DNA of 64,000 nucleotides, taken from the NCBI GenBank assembly GCA_949825045.1, contig OX463818.1:30024906-30088905 (forward strand), written 5' to 3'. Made by a program: the position numbers and the translations under genes. Below the pieces are notes generated by a model, which had not been told where the DNA came from, did not search any database, and worked only from the letters and a program-made list of their open reading frames with translations. Source of the stretch: Argyresthia goedartella (Eukaryota > Arthropoda > Insecta > Lepidoptera > Argyresthiidae). Positions 23,605-33,799 of this stretch are shown piece by piece (position 1 is the stretch's first letter; each line of letters starts with the position of its first letter).

Positions 23605-24876
23605 TTTTTTTTTTTTTTTAAGTATTTTTATTTTCATAGGCTTAACATAATAACATACATGCAACAATCACAAAAACCCTCAGGATTTATCAGTGATTGG
23701 GAGTTCGGAACTTAATAATAAAAATTATATAATTTTTATTTGTAAATTAAAAATAATAGTTAATCATTCCAGGCAAGTAAGCTGCCCATATCCATAACTA
23801 TTCCTAACATTAGGTGGTGTTCGTGGTCGGTCCGCACACACAACACGCTCCCGCCTGCCCGCATCTGAGGGCCGCCCGCGATCCAATTATACAAGAAAAG
23901 GAGTAAAATTGAGTGCCTACTTACTTAATAGGTTGATATGTTTAATTAAAAATAATTGATAATTCATAGCAACAGAGCCAAAAACAATAACAAGCTTGCA
24001 TAAAGGTAGTAGTGGTATCTATGAGCACATACAAGGAAAAACAAATACCTCATAAACTTATAATATATACTCACAGTCACCACTATTAGCAAAATGTTTT
24101 TTGAGATATGCCATGAAGTTTTTTTCTTTTAGGTATGTCTGTGTGATATCATCATCCATATCATTTAGTATATTTGGGAGAAGATACTCACTAGTTCTTC
24201 TTCCATACAAATTATTAAACTTGGGTAAGATATATTTTTTAGTGCAACTTAATTTTCTTAGAGGTTTATAGCGAATCTTAGGATTTAACATGCTAATACA
24301 GTTAAACTCTTCCTTAAGAATAGCAATCTTAACTTTTTGGTTAATAGGTAGAATGTTACTATGTTGAAATAATCCAATTTCATTATTTTCATACAAAATT
24401 TTAGTTTTTTTAGGTACAATAGTTTTTAACAATTTTAGTTGTAATTTATATATATTAATAAGATAAGTTTTATAGGTTCTTCCATAACTACTTAATCCGT
24501 AACTAATTATACTATCAGCAAGAGCAAGGTAAAGTGTTCTTAATATTGAATAAGGTAGTTTATATTTTAGTATAGCTAATCTGCTTGCAAATGAGCGAAG
24601 TTTATCACAAACATAGTTAATATGAGGTCCCCAATTGAGCCTATGGTCAATTATAAGACCTATATACATATGTTGGTGTACAAAATCTATGTTTTTACAT
24701 TGGCACCGTATGTTGTTTAGATGCAGGCACGTATGCTCGTGAGCGACGATGGTGGGTACATATGAGGTTTTGTTATGCGAAGAGTGAATATGCATTGCTT
24801 TTGTTTTATCCGCATTAATGACTAGTCCCACATCGTGTGCCCATTTACACAGTAAGTTAAAATTATTCTGCATCGC
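23605..24876 (-). mobile_element. 5'-truncated LINE inserted in Helitron
   Basis: Minus-strand 3' end of a LINE of the LINE A/E family. It carries RT C-terminal sequence (LLCKWAHDVGLVINADKTK, then YIGLIIDHRLNWGPH), a 3' UTR, and an A-tail (T-run at 23,605-23,620 on the plus strand). The target duplication ATTAT (plus strand) stands at 23,600-23,604 and 24,877-24,881. Removing the insert plus one repeat rejoins the helicase frame. The element is severely 5'-truncated and lacks the endonuclease and the RT catalytic core. Confidence 0.92.
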
Positions 24877-26013
24877 ATTATCGCTAGGTATCACAGAATC
24901 TAAGTCCTTGTTACCTAGATTTCGAGTAGCATCAATGAGTTGGTCTTGTGCTTTTATTGTATAAATAACTGTCCCTTTATTCTTAAAACTCTGCAGAACT
25001 TTTTCGTTGTGTCTAGCAACCTGATCATTCGTTGGGTAAATTCTTAATGCACTCTCGATTGAGAATTTATTAGTCGCATCTGTTGAAACTTTTTTAAGTA
25101 GAATTTCAAGATGCCTAGACGTCATTTCTCCAACTCTAAGGGCGTTAAGCACATCTATAAATGTCGTGTCTCCTTGTTGACGCATATTTTGTTTAAGTTC
25201 AATCAGACCGAACTGTCGCCACAAATGTGTAGCTGGCTTCATGTGTTCTGGTTGTTGAAAAACTTGATGTCCTCGAACAGGTGGTAACTGCATTAGATCA
25301 CCAAAAAGAATCACGTTTATGCCTCCAAAACTAGCGTCCGAGGTTTTCAGCTGTCGCAAACGAGAGTCGATCATACAAAGCATCTCATAGGGTACCATAG
25401 AAATTTCATCTACGAACAAAAACTCAACATTTTGCCATAATTGACGCATTCCTCTCAAATAATTACCAGTAAGAAGTGGCATACTCACAATTACTCCATC
25501 TTTTTGTACTGCTAGCTTTAGCAGACGGTGTAGCTTTGACCCACCGATCAACCGTGCTGCAACTCCAGTTAGAGCACCAACTTTTACCACCGATTTTCCA
25601 TAACATCGGTTCGCTTGGTTTTTCAATAGATTAAAGAGGAATGTTTTCCCGGTGCCTGCTCCACCAGTAACGAAAATTTTCTCTCGTTTAGTATCATCAT
25701 TGAGTTGGTTCTTGATACTCTCTATGATAAGAATGAACAACTGTCTTTGATCAACATTCATAGCATGTTGCGCTCTTTGGAATTGATCATTGCTCATTTC
25801 TCTCCCTGGTAACTCTTCCTCTTCAACTTCAGGATTTATAATCTCTGGCTGCTCTAAAATTTCGAAAGCATGTATCTGGTTGAATGCGTTTTCAAGCTGT
25901 TGGTCCCGCTCACGATGTTGGCACATATGTCTACTTGTTTCCCTTAAACGACTCTCTCGAGCCAAGAAAGCTTCTTTTGCATTATCAAACCTCAAAGCCT
26001 TCAAGTAATTCAA
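24058..26013 (-). pseudogene. fused ORF: Helitron helicase joined to LINE RT tail
   Basis: An open frame of 651 codons. Residues 1-379 are Helitron helicase with Walker A GGAGTGKT at 117-124, Walker B FVDE around 200-203 and the motif FGDLMQLPP near 237-245. From residue 380 the frame passes through the target duplication straight into the LINE RT C-terminal domain and ends at the LINE stop. The fusion is in frame by chance of the insertion. The start Met is nominal, because the helicase is preceded by a frameshift near 26,000. The helicase lacks its C-terminal motifs, so ATPase activity would be unlikely; whether the fusion is expressed is unknown. Confidence 0.88.
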
Positions 26014-26623
26014 TTTCTGAACGATAAGGCATATATTGAAGGAGTAAGCTGTAGGAAAAGTTTTCTGGATCCGATGCTGCTATAAAATATGGCACTCTGA
26101 CAACTGCAGGAACATTTCTCACAACCATTTTGCTCTCATTCAACAGAGTGATGAGTGGACGACGCATGTTTGGTTGTTCTTCATAGGCGTCATGATCAAC
26201 GCTTTCCTCGGTATCACTTACTGCTTTCGGATAGTAAGGTTCAAACAACATAGCAAACTCTGTAAGGCTCATGTTCGTAAAATCGTAGTCAGGATGTTGT
26301 AACGGACGTTTTTCATATCTTTCAAAGATATTGCTGTAGAAGCCAATCGCGTGTCCGCTTATGTCGAATTGCAATACTCTGTAACGCTGTTCTGGCTTTC
26401 TTGTGTTCAGGAAAATGCAATTTCGTGAACTGTGTCGTAATGGAATATGACAAAGCCGATATGCACATTCTGCAGCTGATATTTGCCGTTCATGAAGAAT
26501 CTTCATACATATCTTGAAGAGTTTGCGTGAAAGATCAGTTTCTTCACGTTGGATTTGTTGTATTGCCTGTGCAATTCCAGAATAAACACCCTCAGGTTCA
26601 GGCTTTTGATAGATACTTTGCAA
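25985..26623 (-). pseudogene. Helitron Rep-helicase linker segment
   Basis: Continues the Helitron polyprotein after the Rep domain, with sequence such as CMKILHERQISAAECAYRL and YPKAVSD that lies between the HUH and helicase domains in animal Helitrons. It overlaps its neighbours at both ends in different frames, which marks one-base frameshifts near 26,600 and 26,000. Confidence 0.85.
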
Positions 26624-27753
26624 TATAGTATGCTATCGCTTCGTTTGATCCGCACGGCTGAATATCCATATTACCTTTCCACAGTCTCAATAACTCTGGG
26701 TGGTAATTATTTACCCAAGCATCTTCTTTACGACGCTTAAGTAAGCAAATTCTGCCCCCATTACGGAGGAAATCATCTGAAGAATGTGATACTATTCGTG
26801 TCTCGTCACACTCTTGACGTGGAAAGTGGAATCGACATCTCACAGAGGTATTTTTCTTCGTACAAGTTTGTGTATGTCGATGGATTTGACATTGTTTTAC
26901 AAGCTCGAAGAGCTCTGGATCTTCTTCTTCTGTAGGAATTTTGCACCAACAATTCCGATCTAGTAGAAGAATTCCTTCCTCTGTATCAAACGCTGGATGA
27001 TTTTCGATCCAAACTACCATATGAAGGTGAGGACTACCACGATTCTGAAACTCAATACGCCACCAGAAGTCTTTTACTTTTCCTCCAAATGCCTCATCAT
27101 TATTTTGAATGAATTTCATTAGAGCATTTACTCTGACTATGAAATGTCGGCTTAAAATCACTGGGTACTTTTCGATGAGTCGTTGAGTCTCATAAATGTC
27201 AAGTGTACTCGGATCAACGTCAGGTCTACCATCGGCTATTAATAAAGCCTTTTGCTGATCTAACCAGTGGAGGTCATTTGAACTAAAAGTTACAAAATAT
27301 GTTGGGGCTCCTATACATCTGATTTGAGCTAATAGTTCGTTTAAGGCTGATCTCCAATATGCTGCAGAACCTCTCAGATTTTTGAGATAAAGATGGACGT
27401 CTTCGACTGCTCCTTCTTGTTTAACAATTTTCTTGCCGCATGCTGATATAGTGTTTTTGATTCGGTAATATTCAAAGAACGATAAAGCATAAAAGAGATA
27501 ATCGTTACGTTGAAATCTTGTGTCACTTCCCAAAATTCTAAACTGGTCCAATGCTGTAATTTTAGAGGCCTCTGCTCTGTAAAACCGTTCTTTCCATAGG
27601 GAAACAAAAGTACCAAGCAAATTCTTCTGCTTTCAGTTCATGACCCACATTTACGATATTATCTTTCGTCTTGCGGGTAATTTCGTTAAGGTTTCGTGAA
27701 ACCTGTGTCTCATCTTCCACATTAGGTGGCATAACATCAATCGGTGCCATCAT
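26598..27753 (-). pseudogene. Helitron Rep (HUH endonuclease) domain
   Basis: The HUH motif is HLH at residues 198-200 of the main frame (27,620-26,598), in the context GSPHLHMVVW. The paired-tyrosine motif is at 331-332 (YYIAKYLSKA), giving the Y2 arrangement of Helitron Rep proteins that nick and join DNA for rolling-circle transposition. A CCCH-like cluster lies between (CTKKNTSVRC). The first 60 or so residues (27,753-27,562) are in another frame, so a frameshift occurs near 27,600. The catalytic residues are present but the frame is broken. Confidence 0.9.
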
Positions 27754-28185
27754 TTATGTCTGCAGTGGAATAGTTTGATTAGTTAAATTCTGTTGGGAAG
27801 TGATTGTTTGGGATGCAGCTGCTGCCTTCTCAGTGCTCTGATGAGCCTCTGCCTCAGAATCATCATGTATACCCAAGACTTCAACATCGATGTAATCAAG
27901 AGTAAATTGTACATTTTTGCTGCCAGTTGTACGTTTACATATCCTCATGAACTCTTCAAAACTATTGCATTCAATAAAGCAAGCCTTTCCATTGTTGTCG
28001 TTTGCTCTAGATCCCTTTGGGCCACAAGAATGAGAGTTACTGAAGTTATATTTGCTATCATAATGCATTACTCCGAATGATTGACCATCTGTTATTAGTA
28101 TACCTGCGTTATGCGCCATGAACAGATCTTCTAAACCTTGACGAAGAGTAATTCCAAGATTTGCTTCGTTTGATTTGTCGTTCAA
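27754..28185 (-). pseudogene. Helitron N-terminal segment
   Basis: A 143-codon frame with no strong motif of its own, ending at a stop directly before the frame of the next segment. It includes a Cys/His-poor acidic stretch with IDVEVLGIHDDSEAEAH. Position and orientation suggest the N-terminus of the Helitron protein, but an unrelated small ORF cannot be excluded. Confidence 0.55.
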
Positions 28186-28204
28186 GCTTCCATATATACT
28201 TGGT

Positions 28205-30235
28205 TCTTCATCAAAAGTGATTAAAACTTATGTTCTGATTATTTTGTTGTGATTAAAAAGCCTTTTGTGAGTCACGGTTATCATATTATATATTTTATGA
28301 ATATTATAATACAGTAATTTGCGTATATTAGTCTCATTAATACCTACGCATGCATAGAGAATGAACAAGGTGAGAACGCAATTATCCTGAAAACGTTTTT
28401 GCCTCCGTTGTACTATACCAAAAATGGCGTGTACAGAGTCTCTACACTCCATAGTACCAAGTGCCCGAGCGAAAGAATAAGTCCGAAAATGCAGGCATGC
28501 GCAGATCGCGCCCTCGTTCTGTCTCTTTTACTCTACTACAGAGGATCTATAAAAGAATTTATTAATCCTGGCCGTCCTAATAAGGATAATGGGAAACTGT
28601 TATCAAATTATTGCATTGTCATCGGTCCTTGATACGTATGCAAAGTTTCAAATTCATCAGACTTCTGGAAACTGGTGAAAATTAAGTTCAAAGATTCCGT
28701 TACATACATAGATACATACATACATACAACCCAAGCTAATAAAAGCGTGTTAAAAATGGCTGCTGAGGCTATCCTATGGAGACACGGAGAAGCTTCTTGA
28801 CATTCCAATTTAGGAAACCAAAATAACAATATCACCTGGATTCCATATTTCAACTCATTATCCCCCTCCTTTCCTTCACCAACTCCACATGCACCACACA
28901 CACAAAACTAACACACACACACACACACACTACACTCTACATTTATACTCTACATTCACATCACACTAAATACTCTCTTTATAATAATTACAATTAAGTT
29001 TTAGTGTTAGTATTATACCCACCAATTGTGTACCCTAATACCCGCCAATTGTGTACCCTAATTTGTTTTTATTTTGTAGATTATTATTATTATTATTATT
29101 TTTCTGTAGATTGACCTCTTTTGATTACCTGGCATAAATTTTAAAATAGTTAAGTAAAATATTAAGTTACTATTGTACAAAATAAAATATGTACCCAATG
29201 GGAAGTAACTGTCTCCCATGATACAGGTTTTTCCTACTTTGGGAGGCAGGGACCTCAAATATGTTAACCCTGTTATTTCGAACAATAAAAATTATTCTAT
29301 TCTATTCTATTCCAATTTTCAAGATTGAACTTGTGCAAGAGTTGAAACCTCATGACAATTATGCGCGCCGTACTTTCGGTGAATGGGCCTAAAACAATAT
29401 TCAGCTTTAATTCCCGATTACGCTTCATTTGAGCCAGCCGTGGCGCCCATATGCTCCAAATAAATTTTAAGCACTAATGGCATAAGAATTTATTTTAAAT
29501 AAAACCAATACCACGGTAATGTAATTTAACAGCTAATATACTGCAATCGAGTTAAAAATCGACACCAGTAACTGTGAAATTGGCAAAACGACAAAAAAAT
29601 CAAAGAACATCGAATTATAACTCGATACCCGTTGGCTGATTGCGATTTCGCCTATGTCCGCGGCATTCAAAATTAAAAAGCTACTTTGTCTCACTCAGTC
29701 AGCAAAGTGCAACTTTGTATACTGTTTATTCGCTGCTAAAGTTCGAGCTGCTGAGATGAAAATATATTTTCACTTCTCATGCTCGAAAAAGTACTACTTT
29801 ATGCAGGATCTAGGCGACATAAAGTTGAATTTTATGCTCTTGTGCATAAAAGTAGCTTTTTAAATGTGTCTACACTAAGGCAGTGACCATTTAGCCCATA
29901 CAGCCAAAAACAATTAATTGTACATGGATGAAACTTGCTAATTTATAATATTTCCATCCCTATTTGCATTTTTGATTTATAATAAGATAATACGAAAAAG
30001 AAACTAAATATCAAAACGTGTTTACCACAAAAAAAAAACATTATTCCAAAATAATTTAAGAATAGGCTGTATATTTTTTTTCTTTGCCCGAAAATTATGC
30101 AGGAAAATTAAAAAAAGTAAAGTAGCGGGAAAGAAGCCGTAGTAATTTTACTTTGAATTTTAATTAAAGAAATGTTAATACGTTATGTTACTGTTTTATT
30201 TTCTCGCAATCGAAGTGAAAAGCAGAGTTTATAAC
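28205..30235. other. non-coding repeat-rich stretch
   Basis: No gene is supported. It contains an AC repeat (28,911-28,931), a 23-bp tandem pair (29,018-29,040 and 29,041-29,063), an ATT repeat (29,081-29,100) and a TATTC-type tail (29,294-29,312) that looks like the 3' end of a retroposon. A 69-codon frame at 29,654-29,863 has no recognisable domain. Confidence 0.6.
29294..29312 (+). repeat. TATTC pentanucleotide tail
   Basis: Short run of TTCTA units after AACAATAAAAATTA, resembling the simple-repeat 3' tail of a retroposon on the plus strand. The body of the element was not identified. Confidence 0.55.
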
Positions 30236-30342
30236 TCGTCCACAAAACCATTTTTATCCTCGACATTACTATCAGCCCTCGCCTTCGGTTCGGGCTGCTA
30301 AAAGTCTCGGATAAAAATGGTTCGTTTTGTGCACTTGTTGTA
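30236..30342. repeat. imperfect inverted repeat (MITE-like)
   Basis: AACCATTTTTATCC at the left is answered by GGATAAAAATGGTT at the right, with a GC-rich inner hairpin (CCTCGCC, TTCGG, GGGC). It has the shape of a small foldback element. No target duplication was identified. Confidence 0.6.
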
Positions 30343-30613
30343 AAATCTACTATTGTGCCACTTAGCTATGGAGCCATCAACAGATGAGTGTTTATTTTTC
30401 ATAGGTTTTGTACTTTATGGTAATAAAGCAATAAGGTTCAAAACGGCGGGTAATTTTTGATCGACCCACGAACCACAGACGAGTGGATAACCACAAACTT
30501 TCTTGAGTAGTGCTGTAGAGATGTTCAAGAAATGTCCAGCAGTGGGTCAATGTGTGCTGAGAATAATGATGGTTATGATGATGATGATGGTGATGACGAT
30601 AAATTTAATTTAC

Positions 30614-30856
30614 CCTTTTCAGCCAAGTTCGTCAAAGTATTCGAACGTGTCGAAAATCTTTTCTTCTTCCAAGGTATAGGATTCCGCGGTTTATACGGTT
30701 TGATCTGATGGGGTTTATGCATTAATGTTTGCTGAAATTTAGTGTGTATGTATTTATTGTTGTATTTTTCCCACGGTTTACGGTGCCATTCCCATTCTGA
30801 TAGGATAGGATCTGCATGACGTAGCAATTGCACGATATCATGACTGCTGACATCAT
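30614..30856 (-). CDS. putative exon, array copy 1 (243 nt, phase 1-1)
   Basis: On the minus strand a pyrimidine tract ending in CAG precedes the segment and GGTAAATT follows it, matching acceptor and donor consensus. The 243 nt stay open in the frame that starts DDVSSHDIVQLLR and ends TNLAEKG. Both borders cut a codon after its first base, so copies could be joined in frame. Compared with copies 2-4 it has one 3-base insertion (extra Asp) and one 3-base deletion, and many substitutions, but no stop. It is rich in Lys, His and Pro and carries KKKRFSTRSN. No family was recognised. It is called an exon by inference. Confidence 0.55.
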
Positions 30857-31366
30857 CTGAAAAAAAAGCATCTGATTATTTCTACAGTAAGAAACGGACT
30901 CATTCATATATAATACGTGACTTTCGGGGAATCAGCGGTAGCTATCTTGATTTAGCCTAGTTATATTTAAAATGGTTTGTTAAGGACATCATTCTGAACA
31001 TACTTCATTCACTCTAACATAATAATAATTAATAGTCCTCGACGACATTTTCTCGTCATTTTTATCGTCATTTAAATTATTTTTATCTCGTTTTGATTAG
31101 AGAAAGTTTAATTATGAAATCTCCTTACGTTGAGGCCCAAGTTGCCTAACGATTTTCACCAAAAGTGAAACATAAAGTAACTCTACTCAAATCGACTTCA
31201 CAATTAAATTTGTCCAGAATTATGTCCTCTAACAAACAATCCCTAAAATATATTTGTCATGGCAACAAACTTTCTTGGCGCTGTAGAGAGGTGCAAGAGA
31301 TGTCCAGCAGTGAGTCGATGTGTACTGAGCATAATGATGGTAGTGATGATGATGAAATTAATTTAC

Positions 31367-31609
31367 CCTTTACATTCAAGTTCGTCAAAGTATTCGAACG
31401 TGTCGAAAATCTTTTCTTCTTCCAAGGTATAGGATGCCGCGGTTTATACGGTTTGATCGGATGGGGTTTATGCATAAATGTATGCTGAAATTTAGAGTGT
31501 GTTTTATATTTATTTTTGTTTTTCTCCGACAGTTTAGGGCGCTGTCCCCATTCTGATAGGATAGGAGCTTGGCGCAGCAATTGCACGATATCATGAGTGC
31601 TGACATCAT
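31367..31609 (-). CDS. putative exon, array copy 2 (243 nt, phase 1-1)
   Basis: Same design as the segment at 30,614-30,856: acceptor-like TTTTTTTTCAG, 81 codons' worth of open frame, donor-like GGTAAATT. The peptide begins DDVSTHDIVQLLRQAPILSE, has a Lys/Asn-rich middle (EKNKNKYKTH), a His/Pro/Lys block (MHKPHPIKPYKPRHPIPW) and the basic site KKKR before FSTRSN. No signal peptide, membrane segment or known domain is visible. It might be one repeat of a larger secreted or nuclear basic protein, or a decayed exon copied along with repeats. Confidence 0.55.
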
Positions 31610-32119
31610 CTGAAAAAAAAGCATCTGATTATTTCTACAGTAAGAAACGGACTCATTCATATATAATAAGTGAATTTCGGGGAATTTGCGGTAGCTATCT
31701 TGATCTAGCCTAGTTATATTTAAAATGGTTTGTTAAGGACATCATTCTGAACATACTTCATTCATTCTAATATAATAATAATTAATAGTTCTCGACGACA
31801 TTTTCTCGTCATTTTTATCCTGATTAAAATTATTTTTATCTCGTTTTGATTAGAGAAAGTTTAATTATGAAATCTCCTTATGTTAAGGCCCAAGGTGCGA
31901 ACCGATTTTCACCAAAAGTGAAACATAAAGTAACTCTACTGAAATCGACTCCACAGTGAAATTTGTCCAGAATTATGTCATCTAACAAACAATCCCTAAA
32001 ATATATTTGTCATGGCAACAAACTTTCTTGGCGCTGTAGAGAGGTGCAAGAGATGTCCAGCAGTGAGTCGATGTGTATTAAGCATAATGATGGTAATTAT
32101 GATGATGAAATTAATTTAC

Positions 32120-32362
32120 CCTTTACATTCAAGTTCGTCAAAGTATTCGAACGTGTCGAAAATCTTTTCTTCTTCCAAGGTATAGGATGACGCGGTTTAT
32201 ACGGTTTGATCGGATGGGGTTTATGCATAAATGAATGCTGAAATTTAGTGTGTGTTTTAAATTTATTTTTGTTTTTTTCCGACAGTTTAGGGCGCTGTCC
32301 CCATTCTGATAGGATAGGAGCTTGGCGCAGCAATTGCACGATATCATGAGTGCTGACATCAT
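32120..32362 (-). CDS. putative exon, array copy 3 (243 nt, phase 1-1)
   Basis: Same borders and length as copy 2. I count five base differences from copy 2 by eye: two synonymous (in codons for Arg and Glu) and three conservative replacements (Thr to Ser, Tyr to Phe, Ser to Thr). The KKKR site and the phase 1-1 borders are unchanged. Confidence 0.55.
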
Positions 32363-32872
32363 CTGAAAAAAAAGCATCTGATTATTTCTACAGTAAGAAA
32401 CGGACTCATTCATATATAATACGTGAATTTCGGGGAATTTGCGGTAGCTATCTTGATCTAGCCTAGTTATATTTAAAATGGTTTGTTAAGGACATCATTC
32501 TGAACATACTTCATTCATTCTAACATAATAATAATTAATAGTTCTCGACGACATTTTCTCGTCATTTTTATCCTGATTAAAATTATTTTTATCTCGTTTT
32601 GATTAGAGAAAGTTTAATTATGAAATCTCCTTATGTTAAGGCCCAAGGTGCCAACCGATTTTCACTAAAAGTGAAACATAAAGTAACTCTACTGAAATCG
32701 ACTCCACAGTGAAATTTGTCCAGAATTATGTCATCTAACAAACAATCCCTAAAATATATTTGTCATGGCAACAAACTTTCTTGGCGCTGTAGAGAGGTGC
32801 AAGAGATGTCCAGCAGTGAGTCGATGTGTATTAAGCATAATGATGGTAATGATGATGATGAAATTAATTTAC

Positions 32873-33115
32873 CCTTTACATTCAAGTTCGTCAAAGTATT
32901 CGAACGTGTCGAAAATCTTTTCTTCTTCCAAGGTATAGGATGCCGCGGTTTATACGGTTTGATCTGATGGGGTTTATGCATAAATGTATGCTGAAATTTA
33001 GAGTGTTTTTTAAATTTCTTTTTCTTTTTTTCCGACTGTTTAGGGCGCCGTCCCCATTCTGATAGGATCGGAGCTTGGCGTAGCAATTGCACGATATCAT
33101 GAGTGCTGACATCAT
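32873..33115 (-). CDS. putative exon, array copy 4 (243 nt, phase 1-1)
   Basis: Same borders and length. The middle has become even more basic (EKKKKKFKKHSK), with Pro to Gln, Leu to Gln and Gln to Arg changes and at least two synonymous ones. The intron side has one extra A before the CAG. Because of that, the upstream sequence reads through in frame as a 134-codon open frame starting MNESVSYCRNN. An unspliced reading is therefore possible for this copy only. Confidence 0.55.
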
Positions 33116-33625
33116 CTGAAAAAAAAAGCATCTGATTATTTCTACAGTAAGAAACGGACTCATTCATATATAATACGTGAATTTCGGGGAATTTGCGGTA
33201 GCTATCTTGATCTAGCCTAGTTATATTTAAAATGGTTTGTTAAGGACATCATTCTGAACATGCTTCATTCATTCTTACATAATAATAATTAATAGTTCTC
33301 GACGACATTTTCTCGTCATTTTTATCCTGATTTAAATTATTTTTATCTCGTTTTGATTAAAGACAGTTTAATTATGAAATCTCCTTATGTTAAGGCCCAA
33401 GGTGCCAACCGATTTTCACCAAAAGTGAAACATAAAGTAACTCTACTCAAATCGACTCCACAGTGAAATTTGTCCAGAATTATGTCATCTAACAAACAAT
33501 CCCTAAAATATATTTGTCATGGCAACAAACTTTCTTGGCGCTGTAGAGAGGTGCAAGAGATGTCCAGCAGTGGGTCGATCTATGCTGAGAATAATGATGA
33601 TTTTGATGATGACCATGAAATTTAT

Positions 33626-33775
33626 TGACCTTTTTCATTCAAATTCGTCAAAGTATTCGAACGTCTTTCTTCTTCCAAGGTTTTAGAACACGTGTTTTAT
33701 GCGGAATGATTCTGTGTCGTTTTTCATAATGTTTCGGATGGTGTTTATGCAAAAATGTATGCTGGTGTTGTCGCG
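33626..33775 (-). pseudogene. degenerate array exon, copy 5
   Basis: Recognisable by HTFLHKHHP, KPWKKK and the donor-side GGTCAATAAA. The middle differs (KHYEKRHRI), and a net 10-base loss after KKK shifts the frame. The acceptor-side part is missing where the LINE F sequence approaches. This is the oldest or least constrained member, at the end of the array. Confidence 0.6.
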
Positions 33776-33799
33776 CCGCACTATGGCATCCCTCCATAC

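Larger units (their letters stand above)
23033..28204 (-). mobile_element. Helitron, broken, minus strand
   Basis: Rolling-circle transposon coding region read from about 28,185 down to 23,087: an N-terminal segment, the HUH Rep nuclease, a linker, and a Pif1-like helicase. At least three frameshifts and a LINE insertion break it. The 3' end, expected to carry a CTRR terminus and hairpin, is not recognisable because block X copy 2 adjoins it. The 5' TC end was not identified, so the limits are those of the coding remnants. Confidence 0.88.
30491..33790. repeat. tandem array, about 753-bp units, 4 full plus 1 partial
   Basis: Unit starts anchored on the word CAACAAAC(T) fall at 30,491, 31,261, 32,014, 32,767 and 33,521, giving periods of 770, 753, 753 and 754. 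Units 2-4 are nearly identical; unit 1 and the partial unit 5 are more diverged. Each unit holds a short GATGAT-rich stretch, a 243-nt minus-strand open segment with splice-like borders, and a MITE-like stretch containing GGACATCATTCTGAACAT and its inverted counterpart CCAGAATTATGTC. The sequence around GAGATGTCCAGCAGTG resembles the 3' end of a lepidopteran RTE-type LINE, so part of the unit is transposon-derived. Confidence 0.9.

Noticed and set aside
29654..29863. 69-codon plus-strand open frame
   Set aside because: No domain, no splice context and AT-rich repeat surroundings.
31165..31488. Plus-strand open frames through the array units (MSSSESMC and similar)
   Set aside because: They cover RTE-like tail and antisense exon sequence and differ in length between units. 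The minus strand has the splice signals.
30491..33790. CRISPR-like or satellite array
   Set aside because: Units of about 753 bp with internal exon-like and MITE-like parts are far too long for CRISPR repeats, and the genome is eukaryotic. Simple satellite remains possible but does not explain the phase-matched borders.
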